From the NCBI GenBank assembly GCA_018136815.1, contig CM030931.1:2273398-2337397 (forward strand): 64,000 nt of DNA. Direction: 5' to 3'. How positions within the stretch are numbered: the stretch's first letter is position 1; each line of letters begins with the position of its first letter. A program made the position numbers and the translations under genes. This stretch comes from Isochrysis galbana. Its lineage: Eukaryota; Haptophyta; Isochrysidales; Isochrysidaceae. This document shows, one piece after another, positions 52,780 to 61,906 of this stretch. The notes beneath the pieces were generated by a model that ran no database searches, was not told the DNA's origin, and saw only the letters and a list, made by a program, of their open reading frames with translations.

Positions 52780-54101
52780 GTAGGTTGATGCCCCTGAGGG
52801 ATAGCTGTGGATAGCTGGTGGCAATCCGATGAGGAGGGTATCATGTGGAGAGCTGTTCTCAAATGCCTTTTTTCGCGCCATGGTTGGCTTGTTCTTTTTT
52901 CGCGCCATGGTTGGCTTATTGCGTACAATGGATAGTGCATCGACTCTGCAGACGCTCCTACACTTGCCCCCGTGCACCCGGCAGCCTGTGCAATGGCTTC
53001 TTACGGACGACCCCCAAAATGAGGTCGCTGTGTGTTCTAGACTTAAGCCTTGTCTTGCTGCTTTTGTAGGGCGGTCAAACAGGGCTTTTAAAGTACTAAT
53101 ATGGGGGGGGGGTCAACATTTTTGACCGTGTGAGAAAAGCCCCGGCGAAAGCGGGTCGAAGGGTCTCCCGGCCTTTTCAGAATCCTCGTCCGAAAACACG
53201 GTACGAAGTCCACCGTCTGAACCCCCCCCCCCCAGCACAGCCGCTCTGGCGGCTCACACGAGCCGAACTGGACGTCGCTCCCACTGAGAGATGTGTTTCT
53301 TTTTCTTTCACTTAAAAGGTGCCTAGACATATATTAAATTAGGGGTCCGACGCCCCATATTGCCTATAAAGCAAATTTCAAACCCTGGTGCCCCAGCGAT
53401 GACGTCCGCGCATGCGCACATGCGCACCACACACAGACACAGCGCTCGCACACGGCCGATTCGGCCCTAGGTGTAGGCCATAATATGTACATATCGTACT
53501 ACATATTAGGGTACGATTCTGGCAAACTGATATGTCGACATATTTACTACATATTTGGGTGGCACGGGCCCGGGCGCCGGTACATATTTGGGCGGGAGCC
53601 AGCGGGATAAAGGGGGGGGGCGCGGGGGGGCGCGGGGCGCGGGGGGGGGGGGGGGGAGGAGCGAGCGAGAGAGCTCAGAGAGAGAGCATGCCAGGCGAGG
53701 CTCTCCCCCGGCTTGCCGGCTTGCGCTGCCACGCCGGCCCGCGCGTCACGAATGCATTCGTGACATGCCACTCCGCCCCACCCTCGCCTTCAGGTGCTAG
53801 CAAGCATCGTCGCTCGGGCCGCGCCACGTCGTCTAGGAACAGCGCAAGCAGTTCCCCGGCGCGCGCGCCTGAGGGCGATCGCGATCGCATCTCCGATATG
53901 ACCAACGACCAACAATAACGAGGCCCGCGAGGAAAACGAGAACGAGGACGAGGAAGGTGAAGGCATCGACCTCACCGCCCCAGGACTTGTTTAGGTCGTT
54001 TGCCTTCATTTGGTACCCCTCGTTTCCAAATACGCGATGCGCCGGCACAAAAAAAATATTCTAGTATTTGAGCAAAGGCACCCACCTCACAGTGCTCAAC
54101 C
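52780..54101. other. Intergenic with direct repeats and G-run
   Basis: TTTTTTCGCGCCATGGTTGG is duplicated at 52868 and 52895 (period 27). 53066-53117 is the inverted copy of the tttgaccgccctag repeat family. 53615-53655 is mostly G. 53989-54018 is the inverted ggtaccaaatgaaggc motif. No gene is supported. Confidence 0.55.
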
Positions 54102-54366
54102 ATGTCTATAAATGGAATGTCGCCTGATGATGTAGTAGTACTCAATCGATTGCAATGGATCATAAAAAAGATGGACAAGGACTTTAAAAAATTCATCACA
54201 CCTCTCTTTCGGCCATATGCCAATTCTAAATCTGCCATGCAGGTTATGGCGGAAGCATTGGACAACATTAGTCCGCCGCCGCCGGCTGGGGTCAACCCGG
54301 GGGGGCGGGGGGGATCAACAACTCCCTGGGGAGGCTGCTTGAGTCGAACCCAAATTTGTCGACGTA
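54102..54366 (+). pseudogene. ORF fragment truncated at an inverted-repeat element
   Basis: From ATG 54102 the frame reads MSINGMSPDDVVVLNRLQWI then IKKMDKDFKKFITPLFRPYA and AMQVMAEALDNISPPPPAGV; it then becomes Gly/Pro/Arg-rich and runs into the terminal repeat that begins at 54367. The first 65 residues look like real helical protein. Either a gene was interrupted by the element or this is a short chance frame. Family unknown. Confidence 0.35.
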
Positions 54367-55182
54367 GGTGTCGTTCCGTCAATTGTGGGGCATCAGTCGA
54401 ATTGAGCGATCAAATGTCCACAGTTATGTATATAGTATTTTAAAATTAAATAAGGGCTAGCCGTGCGTGGGGATAACAACTTTTTTCTCTGCTTTTTCTC
54501 CCCCGCGGGGACGCCGTGCGTGCGCATGCAAACGCTTTTCCTCTAAGGCCGATAACTACATAAACATGCAGTTTAATGAATAGTATCCACTGAGCACCAA
54601 TCACATTGTGCACGCCGTGCATTGGGCACGGCGCGGTGTGCATCGGTCCCCCCGCGGAGACGCCGTGCGTGCGCATGCCGACTTTTTCCCTCTGCGTGCC
54701 GCCTAAGGCGCACAATTACGTAAACGTGCAATATAAAAGATGTTTCGTTACGCAGCACGTGTGATGACTTGCAATCACAATGTGCACGCCGTGCATGGGC
54801 ACGGCGCGATGTGCATCGGTCCCCCCGCGGAGACGCCGTGCGTGCGCATGCCGACTTTTTCCCTCTGCGTGCCGCCTAAGGCGCACAATTACGCGGTGCA
54901 CCTCCTCCCAGAAGAGGTCGCCGTTGCTGCCGTGGTGGACCATGCGCACGCGCATCGGCCCCGCGCGGCGGCCGGGCGGCGCGGAGGGCGACGGCACCAG
55001 CCGTCGGCCTTAGTTAGAGGAAACGCAGAGGAAAAGCGCTGACACGGCGTCCCCCTCGGGGGAAAGCAGAGAAAAAAGTTGTTAGGCTAGTCTTCATTTA
55101 ATTTTAAATACTGCTCTATATACAACTGTGGACATTTGATCGCTCAATTCGACTGATGTTCCACAATTGACGGAACGACACC
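54367..55182. mobile_element. 816-bp terminal-inverted-repeat element, GGTGTCGTTCC ends
   Basis: The two ends are inverted copies of each other for about 130-140 bp, starting GGTGTCGTTCCGTCAATTGT. Between them lie two direct copies of an about 170-bp unit containing acgccgtgcgtgcgcatgcc and tgccgcctaaggcgcacaat (54627-54720, 54800-54893). No transposase ORF is present, so it is non-autonomous. The flanks tttgtcgacgt and tttgtggaacgt are similar and could be a degraded target duplication. One solo end is found at 12056-12187. It fits a MITE-like or foldback element of unknown superfamily. Confidence 0.75.
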
Positions 55183-55512
55183 TTTGTGGAACGTGCAACG
55201 TGCATGCAACGTGCACCTTGGACAGCAGTATTGCTGCGGAGGATAACGCTCGCACCTCGCACCGGCGTCGATGGCTTAGAAGCCACCTGGGAACCCCTTT
55301 TGGAAAATTTTTGTTGGCAAACAGCCCCAACTCGGCCCCGCCATTGATGGCTCACGTCCTAAAAATCCAAAATAAAAAAGAAGGATAGCTAGACTGCGCG
55401 CGATTCGCGATTCTTCGTCTTGATATCACTTTCCACTTTCGAAAATTCATGATAATTGAGGGGCACTGCCGAGACTCAACCACCCAAATTTTCCTCGACG
55501 GCGGTTCTTTTA

Positions 55513-56264
55513 AACCTTTTAATAGTCTCACCGCGCACGCAGCCGTGGACCCTCTACTTTCTACTCACGTAGGAAAACTTTCTACACCCCCACCCACGCT
55601 CCCAGCCCTTCTCCCCCCCGCCATCAGGCGGCTCCCCCCGTGCACTACTAGGGGGATTGGGGTGAAGGGCTTAGATATGGTCCGGTGGCCCGCGCCTCCC
55701 CCGGGTGATCTGTTCCCTCTCTTCCTCCTGTGTCTCCGAGTGGGCGGCGACCTCAGTCCCGACTTATCCTGTAAACAGGAGCGGGACTTACCTATTTTTC
55801 GGTGGGCGGAGCTCCGCTCCGCCCACCCCCTTCTCCGCGCTCTCTCTCCCCTCTCCTGCGGCACGCGCGATGGCGCGCCTGCGGCAGGCCTGCAGCTGCC
55901 CATTGGCGACCCTGGAGGCTCATGGAGGCCAGCTCAGGGGGCAGAGGAGGCTGGGGCTGGGCCCTGGCCCCCCCCTGCCTCTCCCTCGCTGGCGCTCCTG
56001 AGCCTCAGGGGCCCCCACGCTGCACCTGTCTGCCTGTCGAACAGGGGGGGAGGAGGGGTTGGAGCAATGGGCTGGCCACGCCGGGCCAGGATGGGCGAAT
56101 CAGGCGAGCCTGTCAGTGGGAGAGAGGGTCAGCAGGGCAGTGGCCTCCTGGCAAGCCATCAGGCGTGCCAGGAGGATGGGTGGTTCCTCTCCCATGGCAG
56201 GGGAGGAGTGGAGAGAGGGGGGAGCTCGTGCCCCCCCATGGGCGAGCTAAGTATAAACTTAGTT
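55513..56264 (-). repeat. Repeat family A, full-length minus copy
   Basis: Head (AACTAAGTTTATACTTAGC) at 56264, tail (gcggtgagactattaaaagg then ttt) at 55513: same architecture as 12646-13402 in opposite orientation. It gives a family length of about 750 bp. Plus-strand frames through it are shadows. Confidence 0.85.
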
Positions 56265-56424
56265 GCCTCGACGGCGGTTCGCCCCCGTGTACCCGCTTTG
56301 CTATATATCGAGAATTTTTATACGCAAGGTCTGGACGAGGAGAAACCAAGACCTTTGAGTTTTGAAACAGAGGTAGTAAAAGTTTAGCCATTTGCGGTTG
56401 CTCTATACTATGCTCACCGATTGT

Positions 56425-56919
56425 TCACATACATTTCAAGCGGAACACATTTCTCGTCGGCGTCAAATGTGGTGGGTACTTTTGCCTCTGTTGCAAGTTT
56501 CGGACACGCTTGAGCTGCTCGGCCAGCGGAGGTCCATCTTGAAGGCTCGGCCAACGTGCAGAGAGGGGCGTCACGGCCCACACCTTGTACATTGTCCCAT
56601 CCTGGTATTGCACCTGAACTCCACCTGACAGATCACCATTGCATCCCAAATTCTCTGCCCGGATAGTCACCGCTGGGGCATGACGCAACGATGCAGTGGA
56701 TAACGATCCCAGTTGCATTGTGCCAGGCCAAGTAAGCAACGCGGCGGTTGACAAGAGCAGCACCAGCCGCGCCGTGGCCAGCACCAGAGTGTGCAGCACA
56801 TTTCGTCCTATATGGGCCAGATAGCTGCTATTGAGACCAGTCAGCACGCGACGTGGGCATTCCCTTGCCCTGCTGGCCCAACTCTCCTGTCTTGACATCA
56901 AGTCGCTGAGTGAAACCAT
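56425..56919 (-). CDS. Hypothetical protein with one membrane segment
   Basis: 164 aa from ATG 56919, with A at -3 and G at +4. It has a basic N-terminus (ECPRRVLTGLNSSYLAHIGR), one hydrophobic span (VLHTLVLATARLVLLLSTAA), then a region rich in ordinary beta-type sequence (APAVTIRAENLGCNGDLSGG, VQVQYQDGTMYKVWAV) and a basic C-terminus. The extramembrane part looks folded. No family recognised. An upstream exon is possible because a plausible open stretch lies at 56920-57160. Confidence 0.45.
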   Translation of the reverse strand: MVSLSDLMSRQESWASRARECPRRVLTGLNSSYLAHIGRNVLHTLVLATARLVLLLSTAALLTWPGTMQLGSLSTASLRHAPAVTIRAENLGCNGDLSGGVQVQYQDGTMYKVWAVTPLSARWPSLQDGPPLAEQLKRVRNLQQRQKYPPHLTPTRNVFRLKCM

Positions 56920-57522
56920 ACTTCACAGTGGCAGTAACAGCTTCCAACGCCCAGGGCGTTTGCCAGCACCTCAGATGCCCGAGGGATACCCGCCAAGGAC
57001 GCTGCTGATATGCGACGGCGCCGTGAGAAGGCGCGAAGACCGATGGCACCGGTCGGTGGGTCGGGCTGGTTGGGTTGGTGGGAGAGAGGACGGAAGAGGT
57101 GGCCCCGCGCCGCCGCCGATGAGCGAGCAGGCGGCGGCGGCGAAAGTTTAACGCTAGTGACTAGTGAGACGAGACATTTATATTTGTGAATGTATTTATG
57201 GGGAAAGGGCGGTACGAGTACTCCGTACTCCGTACTCCGGAGCAGCCCCCCTCCCCAGCTCCGGAGGAGAGGGGGAGAGGAGGGGGGGAGGGGCAATATT
57301 AGTTCTGCCCCCGGTGGCATGGCCTCGCCAGAAGCGCTCTCGTGCGCTCTGGCGAGTTTTTTCAGCCTTTTTTAGCTTTTCGAGCGCAGCGGCAGCGGCG
57401 TGGAGCGCCGCGGCGTGTCCCGTGCCCGTCCTCGGCATCAGCACGCGTCAAGGTGTACGGGCAAGTGCGCTGAGGGGTGTCGCGATAGTACCGGGCTCGT
57501 GGAAGTAGTGGTTCTAACGCTC
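56920..57522. other. Intergenic, no supported gene
   Basis: Contains CCGTACTCCG direct repeats at about 57220-57240 and G-rich runs at 57262-57292. Nothing recognisable. Confidence 0.4.
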
Positions 57523-58085
57523 AACTAAGTTTATACTTGGTTGACCCATGGGGGGGCACGAGCCCCCCCCCCCTCTCCACTCCTCCCCTGCCATGGGGGA
57601 GGAACCACCCATCCTCCTGGCATGCCTGATGCCTGATGGCTTGCCAGGAGGAGACTGCCCTACTGACCCACTCCCTTCCCCATAGGCTCGCCACATTCGC
57701 CCATCCTGGCCAGTCTTGGCCAGCCCATTGCTCCAACCCCCCTCCCCCCCTGGTCGACAGGGAGACAGGTGCAGACGTGCAGACTGGGGGCCCCAGAGGC
57801 TCAGGAGCGCCAGCGAGGGAGAGGCAGGGGAGGCCAGGGCCCAGCCCCAGCCTCCTCTGCCCCTTGAGCTGGCCTCGAGGAGCCTCCATGGGCCGCCAGA
57901 GGGCAGCTGGAGGCCTGCCGAAGCGCGCCATCGCGCGTGCCGCAGGAGAGAGGCGCGGAGAAGGGGGTGGGCGGAGCGAGACCTCCGCCCACCGAAAAAT
58001 CGATACGTCCCGCTCCTGTTTACATGGTAAGTCGGGACAGAGTCGGCCGCCCCACTCGGAGACGCAGGAGGAAGGGGGGGGGGGG
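57523..58085 (+). repeat. Repeat family A, plus copy
   Basis: Head AACTAAGTTTATACTTGGTT at 57523 through to caggaggaaggggggg at 58085; the 3' tail is missing. It lies about 560 bp upstream of the sulfotransferase start. Confidence 0.85.
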
Positions 58086-58363
58086 TGGCAGGGACGCGCC
58101 TCGAGCCGCTGGCGTGCGGCTCACCGACAAGAGGCTCCGGGGTCGTGTTCCCCTCCCTCTCCAGAGTCGCCATTGCTCAGCGCGCTGAGGGGGCCACAGC
58201 GCGTTCTCACGCTCCCACCAAGTGACCGCGCCCCCCTCCCCCCCCCGTCCCCCAGTGACCCCCCCCCCCCCTTCCGTGCGCCCGCCACCTTAACAGTAAA
58301 CAAGGAGGGTCAAACGTGGAACAAGGGCGACGAGAAGCAGAGGAATCCGCTCACGAGGGAGAG

Positions 58364-58506
58364 GAGACCAGAGAGAGAGAGAGAGAGGAGGGAAGGAGAG
58401 GGAGAGGGAGAGGGAGAGGGAGAGGGAGAGGGAGAGGGAGAGGGAGAGGGAGAGGGAGAGGGAGAGGGAGAGGGAGCGAGCGAGCGAGCGAGCGAGCGAG
58501 CGAGCG

Positions 58507-58583
<77 letters not shown>
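58364..58583. repeat. GAGAGG / GAGC / GA microsatellite upstream of the sulfotransferase gene
   Basis: About 80 bp of (GAGAGG)n, 40 bp of (GAGC)n and 70 bp of (GA)n, ending 64 bp before the start codon. It is probably in the promoter or 5' leader. Confidence 0.95.
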
Positions 58584-58589
<6 letters not shown>

Positions 58590-58646
58590 AGAGCATCGGT
58601 AGCCCCCTCGCCAGGTTGCCCAGGGCGTATCGGCGGGCGCCGAGGG

Positions 58647-59648
58647 ATGCAAGCGCTCGCGCCAACCTGCGCACCTGTCCTCCTCCGCTCGCCGTCGAGC
58701 TCAGAGCCATACCAGCCGCCGCGCCGGATCGATCCTCATGCGCCCACCCCATTTCTCGTTCTTACGCGCGCACGCTCCGGCTCCAACTTCCTCGTCTCGC
58801 TGCTAGAGGCACACGGCCGCATCCGGTGTGACGGGGAGGCCTTCAATCATCAGGTCTGCTCGGCGCACCCGCCGCGCAACTGGACGGTCGCACAGCGCGA
58901 TATGAATAGATCTCGCTATTTGGACGTGCTCTTAACCGATGCATACGGAGCTTGGACACCGGCTCTGCCCACTACCCAACAACCGCCGTTGCTGTTCTCA
59001 CTCCCAGGCGATCAGCAACCTGGCAAGTCATCTGGCCAGGAGAGGACGCGCGCCGTCGGCTTCAAGGCCTTTCCGCGGCATTTCAGACTCTCTGAATTCA
59101 CAGGACTGGTCTTGAGGCACGACGTTCGAAAAATTGTCCTCCGCCGACGTAATTTCATTGACATGTACCTGTCTTTACTAACAGCAAATCTGTCGGGCAA
59201 GTGGATGTATGCCGACACGAGCAACGTAAGGCACACGGTCGACCCATTGGATCTGCTCTCGTACCTGAGCCAGTCGGAGATGGAGAATGCATGCTATGAT
59301 GAGGCGAGGCGGTTGGCCCGGGAGAATGGCGGAGAGGCATCGTGGCTACATGTCGATTACGATGAGCTCACAGGTGCAAGTGAAGAACAACATCAGACGC
59401 TGGAGAGGATATGGAGCCATCTGGGGGTTGGTCCTCCGAAGTTTCCGGGGCTGATCAATGAGCTGCTTCGGATAAGCCCAAATGCAAAAAAGGTCGTCGT
59501 GCCCGAAGCCACCGAGTTCATTACAGCTCCAACAGGACCGCTTTCGAAGCAGAATCGTGCGCCGCGTAACTACACAATCCGCAACTTCGAGGAAATTTGG
59601 GCGTCCCTTGCTTCCAAACCTCAATACCAAGCCATGCTGACGTCGTAG
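58647..59648 (+). CDS. Sulfotransferase-family protein
   Basis: 333 aa from ATG 58647; the frame is open further upstream but there it is simple repeat. Residues 36-56 (FLVLTRARSGSNFLVSLLEA) form the 5'-phosphosulfate-binding loop of PAPS-dependent sulfotransferases. KIVLRRRNFIDMYLSLLTA near residue 170 is the 3'-phosphate-binding segment with conserved Arg and Ser. SWLHVDYDELTG and the final helix (NYTIRNFEEIWASLASK) match the closing elements of carbohydrate-type sulfotransferases and the bacterial Stf0-like group. No signal anchor is evident, unlike most Golgi enzymes, so a cytosolic enzyme or a missing 5' exon is possible. The substrate is unknown. Confidence 0.8.
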   Translation: MQALAPTCAPVLLRSPSSSEPYQPPRRIDPHAPTPFLVLTRARSGSNFLVSLLEAHGRIRCDGEAFNHQVCSAHPPRNWTVAQRDMNRSRYLDVLLTDAYGAWTPALPTTQQPPLLFSLPGDQQPGKSSGQERTRAVGFKAFPRHFRLSEFTGLVLRHDVRKIVLRRRNFIDMYLSLLTANLSGKWMYADTSNVRHTVDPLDLLSYLSQSEMENACYDEARRLARENGGEASWLHVDYDELTGASEEQHQTLERIWSHLGVGPPKFPGLINELLRISPNAKKVVVPEATEFITAPTGPLSKQNRAPRNYTIRNFEEIWASLASKPQYQAMLTS

Positions 59649-61906
59649 GAAAAGCGTCTTTCAATCGTCGCCCATGTCCGCCTCGCGCCGACTCTGCCGT
59701 CGCGTTTCTTGCGCACCTTTCATCCAAGTCGTGGCTCGTTACTCAATCTTGTCCTATACGGTAGCACATATGCATGCTTCGAAAGTGTTGTGGAGGGAGG
59801 ATGCTCTGTTATGTTAGCGGGGATGTAATGGAGAATATTCTCACAGATGGACGAAATACCGGAGGGAGGGAAGAGGGAGGGAAAATACGAAAATACCGGG
59901 GGGAAGAGGGGGAGGGAAAATACTGGAGGGAAGAGGGAGGGAAATGCGAAATGCCGGAGGGAGGAATGAGGCCGACTTCGCGTTTAACTGTCGGGCTCGT
60001 CGTCGCTGCAGACGAGGCCGTAACTGTGGCAGTCATGGTGGAATGATATGTAATTTGCGCAGGCAACCGCCAGGTAGCTTTGTCGACTTTGTACTTGTAC
60101 GTACGTACATTCCGGGTCGGGCCTCGTCAAATCGAACGATCTCGATCTCTCCCCACTTGGTGGCCGTAGCCAAAGGCGGAGACGATTTGAGTGTCACGCT
60201 TGCGCTTGGTTGGCGAGTGCCGGCGCGGCGAGAGCGGCCTGGACACTGGCGCTCGTGAGCCAGGTGTCGATGGCCCCAGCGTTGAGAAGCTGGAAGTCGG
60301 TGGCAAGGTCGGGCGAGGGGGAATCCTGCGAGGGGCGGGTCGGGATGGGGATGGTCAGGGCGGGTGCCCGTGTGGCCTAGGGGGCCATATGGCCGCTATG
60401 CGCGCACTACGAGGTGCGCAGAGGGCTGCGCCGATGACGTATTGCCTTCAGCAATTCAGCAGGCAGACGATCAATCTCGGGCGGCCGACAAGTGGGACGG
60501 ATCAATGAGGAGTCCGGTGTGACGAATACTCCGTCTCAAAATACTTCTATCACTCCCGCGGCGGGCGCCGGTAGAGCCCCAAAGCGTGTGCAAGGGAGGG
60601 GCGAGGGGGGAGGTGAATCGCACCATTGCTTTTGGCGAAGATTTTCGTGGCGGCAGGTGGGCCCCCTGGAAGATTTGTTGTGGGCTTTGGAGAATGGTCA
60701 AAAATGTCACCCCCCCCCCATATAAGTAGTTGAAAAGCCCTATTTGACCGCCCTAGGAGTGTCACTCCTCACGCGGAAATGTGTCAGATTTCGAATCGGG
60801 GGTCTCGCCTCGCCTCCCCTCCTTGCACCGTCGGGTGGTTCCTCGGTTGTCGGCTGAGGTCTCGTCGTCGCTGCCTCCCTCCCCGAAGATGGAGGCAAGG
60901 CCAGAAGGTGCAACTTGAGGCTGGAGGTTCCCCCCCCCCCTTTTTACACCTCCCCCCGACCCCCCGTGTGTCGAAGGGGTTGGGAGTTGGAGTGACCGCG
61001 CGAGGGTTGTGCTGCGCAAATCTTCTTCCTGCTCCTGCCGCTTACCCTCTTCCTGCCTCTTGGCGGATCCTGGTGGTCTGTGGCTCAGTGGTGGTGGGGG
61101 TGGGGGGGGGGGGGTCAGTACGATTGGGGGCCATTGCATGTGGCGCGCAGAGCGCGCCCACTGGAGGTCCGGACAGTTGTGTTGAGCGTTCAGCCCCTAC
61201 TTGCTACTAGAAGTTCTGGAACTTCAGTACCTACGTCACGAAATGCGACTTACAGTGCATATTTTCGACAAGAAACTCACATCACTGGGTATCGCGGTGT
61301 CGGCGCGCGATATAGTATGCACAGTATAGCTTCCTAGTATCTCCATGCAATCACATGTCCCCCCACTTAGCATTATTTAGCACAACTGAAATTTCACCAC
61401 GCAGTTGTGCATTGTGTTTGACCATAGTGTCGGAAGAAGAAGATCAGATGTGAGTCGCAACTGTCGTACTCGATCCTCTGCCCTACTCTTGTGTGATGGC
61501 GGCGCGAATCGGTGCGACTAAACGACCAGGACTGGACGAGCAATCCTCGGAGAAGGGGGAACTCCGAAGTCCCCTCAAATGGTTGCACCTCCATGGAAAG
61601 TGGGGGGAGGAGGCATCGGACGAATTTGAGTGGCAGCTATGAGTAGCGATGCATATTAAGTGAGGGGAAGGGGGAGGACAACCGCTAGGTTTGGAATGGA
61701 CCCGAAGTTACTTCCACCTCTTTGCCAATGTCGAATGGGCGCGTTGTGTAATCCTCTCCAGTAATCATCGAACCCTGGCCTCTCCACCGCTGCTCTCGTC
61801 GTCCGAGCAAGACACATCATCGGAACCCCTCATCATATACTGCGGCAGGCAAAGTCGTAAGCTAGATCGCCGCGACTGGCCACGATGGGCGAACCCATGT
61901 CGGGCA
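59649..61906. other. Intergenic, repeats only
   Basis: 59855-59965 is a tandem GGGAGGGAAAATAC-type repeat. 60692-60757 is the third copy of the tttgaccgccctag repeat (ggtcaaaaatgt, catataagtagttg). 60900-60925 (cagaaggtgcaacttgagg) recurs at about 33638. 61100-61116 contains a G run. No gene or RNA is supported. Confidence 0.55.

Noticed and set aside
57636-58646. 5' extension of the sulfotransferase frame
   Set aside because: Consists of repeat family A and a GA microsatellite; the ATG at 58647 is a better start.
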